Assembly (NCBI GenBank): GCA_945956945.1
Contig: CAMFJO010000027.1
Location: 1 to 7,684, forward strand
Direction of reading: 5' to 3'
DNA from: an uncultured Legionellales bacterium
GTDB taxonomy: Bacteria; Pseudomonadota; Gammaproteobacteria; UBA1113
DNA length: 7,684 nucleotides
Shown here in pieces: positions 1-6,695 of the stretch. The notes below the pieces were generated by a model that was not told the origin of the DNA, made no database searches, and was given only the letters and a program-made list of their open reading frames with translations. Position 1 is the stretch's first letter; each line of letters begins with the position of its first letter. Made by a program: the position numbers and the translations under genes.

Positions 1-763
1 CTGGGCTATCTGTACTGTAGAGATTAAAAGAAGAAGAGGGCAGTGTTGTAATCAACGATTGAGCGTAGCTGCCATTAGGCAGTAATCCTTTCCTTCCACT
101 AGCGCCTAAGTCAACCAAACTATTGGAAAAACCCGGTGTACGCACAATCAAACCCAGCGCGATAGGGGCGGAACTGGAACTGGTACTGGTACCTCTGAGA
201 GTACCGCCGCTTAAGGCGATATGGTTCGCGTTCAGATAGTATTGTGCCTGACTGACAGCAGCATTGGTAAGACAGGAATAATAAGCGGGTTGATTAAGTG
301 TGCATTGTACGAGAGCGGTAGGGGTCTGAATGGGACAAGTATTATCCGTGATACCACTATCAGAGAGAGTGCCATCTGCTTGAGTGATGCCCGGTAGAGG
401 GGAACATTGAAATTCTGAAATCGCTGTTACGGCGGGAGTACCGCTGCTGGCAAAGGTAGGGGTGCGCGCTGTTCCATAAGGTAAGTAATGATTTTGGATC
501 AAAGTACTTAATTGAATGTTATTCAGATCGGTTGGATTGGTTATAGCATAATCTTGCTGATAATTTTGTTCTACATCAAACCAGTAGGAGAATTCTGTCG
601 CAGTTTTATCTAATTGCCAGGATTGGGTGTTCATTTTTGTCAAGGACATTTTGTAACTTAAATAAAGACCCAGGCTGCCAAGGATTAACATCAAGAACAA
701 TAAGGCATAGCCTCTGTGCTGGTTTTTGCGCTTTAAAAGACGAGTCTTATTGTATTTTTTCAT
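1..763 (-). CDS. Type IV pilin-like protein, third gene of pseudopilin operon (3' end outside window)
   Basis: Open from an ATG at 763-761 to the left edge with no stop: 254 codons seen, C-terminus missing. Residues 1-18 are a basic leader ending in Arg-Gly, followed by a hydrophobic helix (about 19-36, YALLFLMLILGSLGLYLSY), the layout of a type IV prepilin cleaved after Gly18. Mature position 5 is Phe, not the usual Glu. Loss of Glu5 is known for tip-type pseudopilins such as GspK, so a tip or initiation role is an inference. The ectodomain has cysteines at 120, 143, 154 and 164, a Thr/Ser linker at 192-198, and a segment at 201-246 (LGLIVRTP ... LPSSSF) resembling parts of the two upstream genes. 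Its ATG overlaps the upstream TGA by 4 nt (ATGA), implying translational coupling. Assignment to the pilin superfamily is confident; whether it serves a type IV pilus, a type II secretion system or another filament cannot be told. Confidence 0.8.
   Translation of the reverse strand, partial: MKKYNKTRLLKRKNQHRGYALLFLMLILGSLGLYLSYKMSLTKMNTQSWQLDKTATEFSYWFDVEQNYQQDYAITNPTDLNNIQLSTLIQNHYLPYGTARTPTFASSGTPAVTAISEFQCSPLPGITQADGTLSDSGITDNTCPIQTPTALVQCTLNQPAYYSCLTNAAVSQAQYYLNANHIALSGGTLRGTSTSSSSAPIALGLIVRTPGFSNSLVDLGASGRKGLLPNGSYAQSLITTLPSSSFNLYSTDSP
171..192. repeat. Hexanucleotide microsatellite inside pilin-like gene
   Basis: Three and two-thirds copies of a 6-base unit (GAACTG/GTACTG on the plus strand) lie within the third pilin-like gene, where they encode a Thr/Ser run at about residues 192-198. 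Because the unit is two codons long, slippage would change linker length without shifting frame. Confidence 0.6.
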
Positions 764-1677
764 CGGCTATAATTCCAGTTTTTTAAAGCGTTGATGGGCA
801 AGCACACAATATCCCCCACTCCCGCAGAAACATTCGACATTTTGTCGGCGCTGATATAAGCCGAAAAATTGGCTTGCAAATAACCATTAAGTCCAGTACC
901 TATATATCTGAAATCGTTTATACTGTGTCCTCCTGCAGGTTGCATCTTAACGCCTGCAGCTAACACCATCATGGTTCTCACGGTACCGACGGGACAGGTT
1001 GGCGCTGCGCTGGTAATGGTGGCGCCCACACTGCCTGCACCTCGCATGATGGCAAAAATATTTTGTGCCACAATACTGCCTTTAGATTGGGCATTAATGT
1101 CAATTAAACCATAAGGTTTGGGTTGGGCAGCCGTGTAACTAATGCAGTTTTTAAATGGATTGGTAGCACTTCCGGTATTACAGATACCTTGTAATTGCTT
1201 ACTATCTGCTGACAGTAATATCCCTGGAGGAGGTATTTGTTTTTGTATTTTAAATCCCGAGAAAGTGGTGATATACGACGTAACCGTAGCACCGCTTTGG
1301 TAGGAACTGGGCAGTTGTGCCACTAAATGTGCGGCAACAACGGTATTAGGCGTTGCGATGGCAAGCGCAAAATAATGGGCGTTTGCGGCCGAGGTAATCT
1401 GATAGAGTGTGCAACCGGATGCCTTTTTCCACACAGAGCAAGAGGCATCTCTACTCAATAGCGAACTCAATGCGGGTATTGTAGTAGGCCATTCTTGGTA
1501 CATTTTATAGTAAGTGATGGCTGCTCTGTTGATGGCGTTGATTTGTAAAGCGGCTGTTCTGATTTGATTGCGCTCCTGTGCTTTTTGCGCCATGGAGATG
1601 AATAGTGAACCCAAAACCGCCATTATGGTTAAACTTAATAATATTTCTAGCAAAGTATAGCCGCGGTTCTGTCGCAT
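760..1677 (-). CDS. Type IV pilin-like protein, second gene of pseudopilin operon
   Basis: The 305-residue protein is read from the ATG at 1677-1675, which overlaps the upstream TAA by one base (TAATG). An in-frame ATG further upstream would add 17 residues inside the previous gene and would spoil the short prepilin leader. Residues 1-6 (MRQNRG) form the leader. Cleavage after Gly6 leaves YTLLEILLSL with Glu at mature position 5, then a hydrophobic helix to about residue 30 and an amphipathic stretch. The large ectodomain has six cysteines (80, 89, 166, 178, 228, 292), probably disulfide-bonded in the periplasm. It shares with the upstream gene a CSxW...C pair (C80/C89), a TPN...LPSS segment (109-125), an APTC motif (225-228) and a closing VCLP (291-294). 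It is much larger than a typical GspI or GspJ pseudopilin. Membership of the prepilin family is certain from the N-terminus; the exact system is unknown. Confidence 0.88.
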   Translation of the reverse strand: MRQNRGYTLLEILLSLTIMAVLGSLFISMAQKAQERNQIRTAALQINAINRAAITYYKMYQEWPTTIPALSSLLSRDASCSVWKKASGCTLYQITSAANAHYFALAIATPNTVVAAHLVAQLPSSYQSGATVTSYITTFSGFKIQKQIPPPGILLSADSKQLQGICNTGSATNPFKNCISYTAAQPKPYGLIDINAQSKGSIVAQNIFAIMRGAGSVGATITSAAPTCPVGTVRTMMVLAAGVKMQPAGGHSINDFRYIGTGLNGYLQANFSAYISADKMSNVSAGVGDIVCLPINALKNWNYSR

Positions 1678-2768
1678 TACCAATTTACTCCATTGCCAGA
1701 TGCGCCAGAAAAATTGGAAAGATCCCATTTGTTAGGATCCCCCGCGGGAGCGCAGACAGTAAAATAAATAATTTGCATATAACGAAATCTTTTCGCACCG
1801 ATAGAATATTTTTTTGTATTAGAAGAATTTTGTGCTTGCACAAGCCATTGATGATTTACATCGTCTCTGGTTGTTTTAAGGGAAATTCCAGGGAAATAGT
1901 TGCCGACACCGGGAGCCAGATTATTATCATTGATATTCTTTGCATCTCTATTGTCCTCATATCTTGTTGTGATATTGGAAGGATAAACAAATAACACGGG
2001 AGTAGTATTGTTATTACACGTAGTGGGCATGGTGATAGTGGATTTTACAGATACCTGGTTAGCAGTTTGATCGCAGGTGGTGGATGAATAGGTATTATCG
2101 CACATCACCAATAAGCCCATGCTTTGAATTAAACCATCATTAGCATAGGTTAAATTAGTGACTTGTTGTGGCCACAATGAAGGTCTGGGTACGATAGCGG
2201 TAACCGTAGTGCTGGTGTTGGCATTAGAACACGATGCCCCTGTTTTTAATTGGCTGACTGCACAAAGGCTAGAAAAAGGTAATTTTTGGCGCACTTCTTC
2301 TGCTATTTTTGCATTGGGTAGAGTCAGACTTACCCCCCAAAAGTTGCCGCCTCTGTTTTGGCCCACCGCTAAAATGCCAGGGGCATTGGTATCATATTGC
2401 CCTGAACCATTATTGGGAAATATCACATAAGGTATAGCGTTTTTACAAGTAGTGCTGGTGGTGTCTGAGGGCCAAGGGGAGCATAAAGCCGCTGCAGGCA
2501 GATAAGCTTTTGTGCTGAGGTCATTGAGCGTTTGCGGCCAATAACTGGCATTGGGTGCGTTGATCAGCGATGCGGCGCGGCTTTCCTGATAATAGTTTCT
2601 CGCGGCCAGAACAATTTGATTCATTTGCGCGACTGTTTTATTTACCAATTGCTCATGTCTAGATTGCAATTGTTGGGGTACAAGATAAAGCAGAATCATG
2701 CTGGCGACAATCAGTGACAGTAGTATTTCAACTAGCGTCAACCCATTTAAGGCACGCTTAAACGGCAT
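1677..2768 (-). CDS. Type IV pilin-like protein, first gene of pseudopilin operon
   Basis: The 363-residue protein starts at the ATG at 2768-2766. An AGGGG Shine-Dalgarno at 2781-2777 lies 8 nt upstream, and a longer start at 2813 would lie upstream of the predicted transcription start near 2790. Residues 1-9 (MPFKRALNG) are the prepilin leader. Cleavage after Gly9 exposes LTLVEILLSL with Glu at mature position 5, the residue needed for filament assembly in this family. A hydrophobic helix runs to about residue 30. Then come QIVLAARNYYQES and L..L....YLP (81-91), common in pilin globular domains, and eight cysteines (96, 108, 169, 180, 223, 232, 251, 339). The LPNAKIAEEVRQKLPFSS segment (150-167) and the C-terminal PTTC...TVCAP pair match the downstream paralogue. 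The protein is long for a minor pilin, so it may carry an adhesin-like ectodomain; that is inference. It is the promoter-proximal gene of the operon. Confidence 0.88.
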   Translation of the reverse strand: MPFKRALNGLTLVEILLSLIVASMILLYLVPQQLQSRHEQLVNKTVAQMNQIVLAARNYYQESRAASLINAPNASYWPQTLNDLSTKAYLPAAALCSPWPSDTTSTTCKNAIPYVIFPNNGSGQYDTNAPGILAVGQNRGGNFWGVSLTLPNAKIAEEVRQKLPFSSLCAVSQLKTGASCSNANTSTTVTAIVPRPSLWPQQVTNLTYANDGLIQSMGLLVMCDNTYSSTTCDQTANQVSVKSTITMPTTCNNNTTPVLFVYPSNITTRYEDNRDAKNINDNNLAPGVGNYFPGISLKTTRDDVNHQWLVQAQNSSNTKKYSIGAKRFRYMQIIYFTVCAPAGDPNKWDLSNFSGASGNGVNW

Positions 2769-2776
2769 GGTACGAT

Positions 2777-2781
2777 CCCCT
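2777..2781 (-). promoter_or_regulatory. Ribosome binding site fixing the start of the first pilin gene
   Basis: AGGGG on the minus strand, 8 nt before the ATG at 2768. It selects this start over an in-frame ATG at 2813 that would lie within the promoter. Confidence 0.75.
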
Positions 2782-2796
2782 GAAAATAGTGTACAG

Positions 2797-2826
2797 AACA
2801 TAACATGTGCCAAAACGCACTGTCAA
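2797..2826 (-). promoter_or_regulatory. Sigma70-type promoter of the pseudopilin operon
   Basis: On the minus strand a perfect -35 TTGACA (2826-2821) is followed after 18 bases by TATGTT (2802-2797, four of six matches to TATAAT). Transcription would begin near 2790, giving a leader of about 22 nt that contains the AGGGG ribosome binding site. No equally good promoter was seen between the three pilin genes. Confidence 0.6.
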
Positions 2827-2837
2827 TGCGGATTGAT

Positions 2838-2855
2838 TATCTTAATCTTAAGATA
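2838..2855. promoter_or_regulatory. Perfect 8-2-8 dyad, candidate operator or activator site
   Basis: TATCTTAATCTTAAGATA is a perfect inverted repeat with 8-base arms and a TC spacer. It lies 12 bases upstream of the pilin operon -35, with its centre about 56 bases before the predicted transcription start, a usual place for an activator dimer. It is also about 140 bp upstream of the distal acpP promoter. I do not recognise the cognate regulator. No T-run follows on either strand, so a terminator is unlikely. Confidence 0.45.
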
Positions 2856-2983
2856 CGATATAAAAATTTTTAATACCCGGTAGAAGGACGCTCCGAGAGA
2901 GTTTTGTGTAAATTATATACAATTACCAGTGATTCTTCACACCGTATCTCTCGTCTAATCACTCAAGATCACCGCTTGAACTC

Positions 2984-3011
2984 TAGACAAGCCAAAGGAC
3001 TATGGTACAAT
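2984..3011 (+). promoter_or_regulatory. Candidate distal promoter of the acpP operon
   Basis: TAGACA (2984-2989, five of six to TTGACA), a 16-base spacer, then TACAAT (3006-3011, five of six) preceded by TGG, an extended -10. Transcription would start near 3018, giving an acpP leader of about 140 nt. That leader contains the short complementary runs GCAAA (3022-3026) and TTTGC (3054-3058). Confidence 0.5.
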
Positions 3012-3063
3012 AAGCCATCGTGCAAAGGCAATTTTGTTTAAAAAATGTGCAATTTGCGTTCTC

Positions 3064-3093
3064 TGGATCAATGCGATCTAGAAGTGGTATACT
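3064..3093 (+). promoter_or_regulatory. Candidate proximal promoter of the acpP operon
   Basis: TATACT (3088-3093) preceded by TGG forms an extended -10. The -35 region (TGGATC, 3064-3069) is weak, as is common with extended -10 promoters. Transcription would start near 3100, leaving a leader of about 59 nt with a palindrome CCATTAATGG at 3113-3122. Confidence 0.55.
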
Positions 3094-3158
3094 CCCGTCA
3101 TTGGCGATATGGCCATTAATGGGATTGTAATGTTAATTATTATGAGGAATCTATTAGA

Positions 3159-3401
3159 ATGAGTACTGTAGAAGATCGCGTGAAGAATATTATTGCCCAA
3201 CAGTTGGGTGTGGATCCTAAAGATGTCAAACCAGATTCTTCCTTTATTGATGACTTAGGCGCCGATTCTTTGGATACCGTTGAATTGGTAATGGCTCTGG
3301 AAGAAGAATTCAATGCAGAAATTCCTGATTCCGATGCAGAACAGTTAACCACCGTCCAAAAAACCATTGATTATATCAAAGCACATTCTAAAGACGCTTA
3401 A
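3159..3401 (+). CDS. acpP: Acyl carrier protein
   Basis: The 80-residue acidic protein carries growing acyl chains as a thioester on a 4'-phosphopantetheine arm for type II fatty acid synthesis in the cytoplasm. The DSL motif (D36-S37-L38, within [21 protein letters not shown]) marks the attachment serine and the strongly conserved helix II that docks partner enzymes. Length and four-helix layout are standard. The start is supported by a GAGGA Shine-Dalgarno at 3144-3148, 10 nt before the ATG. It is the first gene of the acpP-fabF-mltG-tmk set. Upstream is a divergent pilin operon rather than fabG, which normally precedes acpP in gammaproteobacteria, so acpP here has its own promoters. The reverse-strand open frame over this gene is a shadow. 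Confidence 0.98.
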   Translation: MSTVEDRVKNIIAQQLGVDPKDVKPDSSFIDDLGADSLDTVELVMALEEEFNAEIPDSDAEQLTTVQKTIDYIKAHSKDA

Positions 3402-3414
3402 TAGTGATTATTTG

Positions 3415-3553
3415 CCCCCATCTAAATGTACGAGAAAGCCCAGATTTGGATGTAGATTGTACGTAATTTTGGGGGAAAGCGGCGTTTTCCAACGCATAGA
3501 TGGCATTTTTCACGGCAAATGACGTGCAAGATGCGCTAAATATGGGCTTTAGC
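3415..3553 (+). promoter_or_regulatory. Structured acpP-fabF intergenic RNA, possible cis-regulatory or processing element
   Basis: Three hairpins can be read in the 169-base gap. Hairpin 1 pairs CCCCCA (3415-3420), AAAT (3424-3427) and GTAC (3428-3431) with GTAC (3459-3462), ATTT (3466-3469) and TGGGGG (3470-3475), with 3-nt bulges on each side. Hairpin 2 is GCGTT-TTCC-AACGC (3482-3495). Hairpin 3 is GCTAAA-TATGGGC-TTTAGC (3535-3553), ending 3 nt before the fabF ribosome binding site AGGGG (3557-3561). GCCCA in loop 1 (3438-3442) is complementary to TGGGC in loop 3 (3543-3547), allowing a kissing loop. No U-tract follows a stem, so a terminator is unlikely. By hand this is a plausible fold only; it matches no riboswitch I recognise. 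Confidence 0.4.
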
Positions 3554-3570
3554 AGTAGGGGTAAGTTACC

Positions 3571-4809
3571 ATGCGTAGAGTAGTGGTCACCGGTATGGGT
3601 ATGTTGACCCCATTGGGGTTGAACGTCAAAGACACCTGGGCAGGTATTTTAGCAGGCCGTAGCGGCGCTAGAACCATCGATTTTTTTGATGTGTCACAAT
3701 ACACCACCCAGTTTAGTGCCTCCGTACGTGATTTTGATCCAGAGGTTTACTTAAATAGCAAAGAAGCGCGTAAAGTCGACACTTTTGTGCAATTTGCAGT
3801 GGCTGCTGGTGTGCAAGCTATGGAAGATGCTGGTTTGGAAGTGACGGATGCCAATCGAGATCGTATCGGTGTGGCTATCGGTTCCGGTATAGGCGGCTTA
3901 CCTTCCATAGAAAAAAACCATGCAGCCATACTGAACAATGGCCCTAGACGTATTTCACCCTTTTTTATTCCTGGTACCATCATCAATATGGCCGCAGGTT
4001 ACCTGTCTATTTTAAAAGGTTTACGGGGTCCTAATGTGTCTATTGTAACGGCCTGTACGACAAGCGCACACAATATAGGCCAAGCGATGCGCATGATTGC
4101 TTATGGTGATGCCGATGTCATGCTAGCCGGCGGTGCTGAAATGGCAACCTGCCCTTTGGGCTTAGGTGGTTTTGCGGCCATGCGGGCCTTATCCACACGC
4201 AATGATGCGCCTGAAAAAGCGAGTCGGCCCTGGGATAAAGATCGCGATGGTTTTGTATTGGGTGATGGTGCGGGTGTACTGGTTTTAGAAGAATACGAAT
4301 CGGCTAAAAAACGTGGCGCTAGAATTTATGCTGAATTAGCGGGTTTTGGAATGAGCAGTGATGCGTATCATGTTAGCGCACCCGATCCGGATGCCAATGG
4401 TTTTGTGCGTTGTATGCAAAATGCTTTGAATGACGCTAAATTATCAGTGGATGCCATAGACTATATCAATGCGCATGGTACTTCTACGCCGAAGGGTGAT
4501 GAGATTGAAGCTTCTTCTATTAAAAAATTATTTGGAGAACACGCTTATAAATTGGCGGTCAGTTCCACCAAATCCATGACAGGGCACTTATTAGGTGCAG
4601 CCGGCGCGGTGGAAGCAATTTTTTCTATTTTAGCGCTACAAGATCAGGTAATGCCGCCGACGATTAACCTGGATAATCCTGATGAAGGCTGTGATTTAAA
4701 CTTTGTCCCCCATACGCCACAAAAACGCGCGCTTAAAGCAGTGTTGTCCAACTCGTTTGGTTTTGGTGGTACTAACGGAACTTTAATCTTTACTGCCTTA
4801 AAATCTTAG
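3571..4809 (+). CDS. fabF: 3-oxoacyl-[acyl-carrier-protein] synthase II (KAS II)
   Basis: The 412-residue enzyme condenses malonyl-ACP with acyl-ACP in the elongation steps of type II fatty acid synthesis. The thiolase fold is complete. It has the nucleophile C162 in TACTTSA, catalytic histidines H302 ([10 protein letters not shown]) and H339 (GHLLGAAG), structural lysine K334, and the gating-loop FGFGGTN near F398. These correspond to the Cys-His-His triad of E. coli FabF, and the length agrees with that protein. The [10 protein letters not shown] start is canonical and has AGGGG at 3557-3561, 9 nt upstream. It lies 169 bases after acpP, a longer and more structured gap than a simple operon junction. 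That gap may let acpP, needed in large excess, be expressed more highly than fabF (inference). No terminator was seen after it. Confidence 0.98.
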   Translation: MRRVVVTGMGMLTPLGLNVKDTWAGILAGRSGARTIDFFDVSQYTTQFSASVRDFDPEVYLNSKEARKVDTFVQFAVAAGVQAMEDAGLEVTDANRDRIGVAIGSGIGGLPSIEKNHAAILNNGPRRISPFFIPGTIINMAAGYLSILKGLRGPNVSIVTACTTSAHNIGQAMRMIAYGDADVMLAGGAEMATCPLGLGGFAAMRALSTRNDAPEKASRPWDKDRDGFVLGDGAGVLVLEEYESAKKRGARIYAELAGFGMSSDAYHVSAPDPDANGFVRCMQNALNDAKLSVDAIDYINAHGTSTPKGDEIEASSIKKLFGEHAYKLAVSSTKSMTGHLLGAAGAVEAIFSILALQDQVMPPTINLDNPDEGCDLNFVPHTPQKRALKAVLSNSFGFGGTNGTLIFTALKS

Positions 4810-4826
4810 TTAGGGGGTTGTACCCT

Positions 4827-4964
4827 ATGGATTGTAATCTGCATACGCTCAAGGGGCTAAGATTAGTTCATCATAATACTTTGTCTCTGTGGGCGGGCGA
4901 AGTGACCTCATTTTTTACAGCGGTGGCCTATCCTTGGAAAGGTAATTCCTATTATGCCATTTAA
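4827..4964 (+). CDS. Possible 45-residue small ORF overlapping mltG start
   Basis: An ATG at 4827 opens a 45-codon frame ending in TAA at 4962-4964, which overlaps the mltG start codon region by 11 bases. A GGGGG run (4813-4817) lies 9 nt upstream. However, TAGGG (4811-4815) and CCCTA (4823-4827) could form a stem that hides both this run and the start codon. The peptide (MDCNLHTLKG...GNSYYAI) has no signal peptide and no family I recognise. The position is where pabC sits in E. coli, but I see no PabC motifs, so it is not a clear remnant. It could be a leader peptide coupling fabF to mltG translation, or chance. Confidence 0.25.
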   Translation: MDCNLHTLKGLRLVHHNTLSLWAGEVTSFFTAVAYPWKGNSYYAI

Positions 4965-5967
4965 GTTATTCTGCAAACGCCATGGGGTTATGCTCGCGGT
5001 GGTATTATTGTTTGTGGTTGTCTCAGGACGTCTTCTTTATTTTACCTACGGTCCCCTGATCAGCGGGAATACCCCTTTTTATTATTCATTAAGTCCAGGA
5101 CAAACAACTTATGATGTGGCCGTCGCTTTGGAGTCACACGGTTATTTGCACCATCGTCGTTATTTTTTATGGTTAGCGCGTTTGACGGGCTATAACCATA
5201 AATTGAAGGTAGGTTATTATTCTTTTCAACCCGGTGACTCGGCGTGGCGCATTTTGCATAAGATTGCTTATGGGCAGGCGGATAAACACAGTATTACCTT
5301 GGTGGATGGATGGTCTTTAAATCAAGTATTACAGGTCGTGGTGAGTGACCCCCGTTTAGAACATTCCCCCATCGTATTATCCCCCCAAGCCTTGTGTCAC
5401 GCTTTAGGTTTGCCAGCTAATGCATCTTTAGAAGGCATGTTTTGGCCGGATACTTATGCTATTTATCCAGGGTATTCGGATTTATTGTTATTGCAGCGCG
5501 CGCACCGATTAATGGAAAATAATTTACAGATATTATGGGCAGGGCGTGCGCCTAATTTACCTTACCGTTCTGCCTACGATGCTTTGATTATGGCCTCCCT
5601 GCTGCAAAAGGAAACGGCGTCAACTATAGAACGGCATTTAATGGCAGGTGTGTTGATTAACCGATTGAACTTAGGGATGCGTTTGCAAGTGGATCCTACG
5701 GTCATTTATGCGCTTAGAAGCAATTATGACGGTCATTTGACACGTGATGATTTAAAAGTAGATAGTCCGTATAATACTTATCGGTACAAAGGATTACCGC
5801 CAACGCCCATTGCATTGCCTGGATTGGATGCATTGATGGCTGCATTGCATCCAAGTATCACGAATTATCTTTATTTTGTCGCCAGAGGTGATGGTTTGCA
5901 TACTTTCTCGTCTACATTGACGGAACAAAATGCTGCAGTGACACAATATTTAAAGAATAAGCAATGA
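4954..5967 (+). CDS. mltG: Endolytic peptidoglycan transglycosylase MltG (YceG-like)
   Basis: The 337-residue inner-membrane lytic transglycosylase cuts nascent glycan strands in the periplasm and is thought to set strand length as a terminase. A single N-terminal membrane anchor spans about residues 11-31. An LysM-like region follows (YSLSPGQTTYDVAVALESHGYL, 44-65), then the YceG catalytic domain with EGMFWPDTY (160-168), the catalytic glutamate E220 in SLLQKET, INRLNLGMRLQVDPTVIYAL (235-254), SPYNTYRYKGLPPTPIALPG (271-290) and YLYFVARGDGLHTF (305-318). E220 aligns with E218 of E. coli MltG; the Glu two residues before it in E. coli is Gln here. Length is normal. The ribosome binding site GGAAAGG (4936-4942) is 11 nt from the ATG. 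The pabC gene that separates fabF from mltG in E. coli is missing here. Confidence 0.96.
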   Translation: MPFKLFCKRHGVMLAVVLLFVVVSGRLLYFTYGPLISGNTPFYYSLSPGQTTYDVAVALESHGYLHHRRYFLWLARLTGYNHKLKVGYYSFQPGDSAWRILHKIAYGQADKHSITLVDGWSLNQVLQVVVSDPRLEHSPIVLSPQALCHALGLPANASLEGMFWPDTYAIYPGYSDLLLLQRAHRLMENNLQILWAGRAPNLPYRSAYDALIMASLLQKETASTIERHLMAGVLINRLNLGMRLQVDPTVIYALRSNYDGHLTRDDLKVDSPYNTYRYKGLPPTPIALPGLDALMAALHPSITNYLYFVARGDGLHTFSSTLTEQNAAVTQYLKNKQ

Positions 5968-6046
5968 GGGGTTGTAATGACTCTTCTATCTGCCCGTGCC
6001 GTAAAAGCACAGATGGGGCGTAGTTATGGGGAATTTAGAGGGCATC

Positions 6047-6661
6047 ATGGCAAAATTTATTACCATAGAGGGTGGCGAGGGTGCCGGTAAAAGCACCGTT
6101 ATCAAAACCATACAAGCACATCTGCAAAAAAAAGGTATTGCACATATCATTACGCGAGAGCCTGGAGGAACTGTATTAGCCGAAAAAATTCGTTCCTTGC
6201 TGTTAGATCAAGGTGATGAAATACTATTACCTGAAAGCGAATTATTGTTATTTTTTGCTGGCCGTTACCAACATATTCAGCATGTTATCAAACCTGCCTT
6301 AAAAGAAGGATTGTGGGTGATTAGCGATCGCTTTGTGGATGCCAGTTTTGCTTATCAAGGTGCAGGCCGTGGTATAGAAGAGGCAAGAATTGAATATTTA
6401 AAAGAGTGGTTAATAGGTGATTTATGTCCGGATCACACCTTATTGTTGGATGCGCCCCCTTATATTGGCTTGGATCGCATTAAGGCGCGTGGCGCTTTAG
6501 ATCGTATAGAGATGGAAAAAATAGATTTTTTTAACCGGGTACGAGAATATTATTTACAGTTGGCGGATAAAGAGCCGGCACGCTTTCATATTATTGATAC
6601 ACGGCTTTGCCTGGAAGATGTGGAAGAAAATGTGCAATTGTGGTTACGGCATTTGGAATAG
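6047..6661 (+). CDS. tmk: Thymidylate kinase
   Basis: The 204-residue cytoplasmic kinase phosphorylates dTMP to dTDP with ATP. It has a P-loop EGGEGAGKST (8-17), the REPGG motif (38-41), a substrate-binding DRF (94-96) followed by SFAYQGAGRG (100-109), and an Arg-rich lid RIKARGALDRIE (144-155) as in type II bacterial enzymes. Length matches the family (E. coli 213). I chose the ATG at 6047 because MAKFITIEGGEGAGKST is the canonical beginning. It has AGAGGG at 6037-6042, though only 4 nt away. An in-frame ATG at 6026 with GGGGCG upstream would add seven residues (MGNLEGI) and cannot be excluded. It lies 79 bases after mltG with no terminator between, so co-transcription is likely. holB, the usual next gene, does not follow. 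Confidence 0.97.
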   Translation: MAKFITIEGGEGAGKSTVIKTIQAHLQKKGIAHIITREPGGTVLAEKIRSLLLDQGDEILLPESELLLFFAGRYQHIQHVIKPALKEGLWVISDRFVDASFAYQGAGRGIEEARIEYLKEWLIGDLCPDHTLLLDAPPYIGLDRIKARGALDRIEMEKIDFFNRVREYYLQLADKEPARFHIIDTRLCLEDVEENVQLWLRHLE

Positions 6662-6695
6662 AGCTATAGCGATCGCATTTAGGATGGCAGTATTT

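Noticed and set aside
1678..1728. Longer start for the second pilin gene, adding 17 residues
   Set aside because: It would lie within the upstream gene and give a long leader with hydrophobic residues. The TAATG overlap start gives a standard six-residue prepilin leader.
1605..1994. Open frame on the plus strand over the pilin operon (129 codons)
   Set aside because: It lies antisense to two well-supported pilin genes, has no ribosome binding site of note and matches no family; a shadow frame. Shorter plus-strand frames at 2158-2430, 2532-2717 and 2698-2883 were rejected for the same reason.
2769..2813. Longer start for the first pilin gene at 2813
   Set aside because: It lies between the -35 and -10 elements, upstream of the predicted transcription start. 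The ATG at 2768 has a proper ribosome binding site.
3501..3584. 27-codon frame in the acpP-fabF gap overlapping the fabF start
   Set aside because: It has no ribosome binding site and the region is better explained as structured RNA.
4810..4953. pabC remnant between fabF and mltG
   Set aside because: The encoded peptide shows no PabC motifs and the gap is too short to judge; position alone is weak evidence.
5977..6090. 37-codon frame starting just after mltG, with GAGGGG upstream
   Set aside because: It runs well into tmk in another frame and its composition looks like an out-of-frame read of tmk. The upstream G-run alone is not enough.
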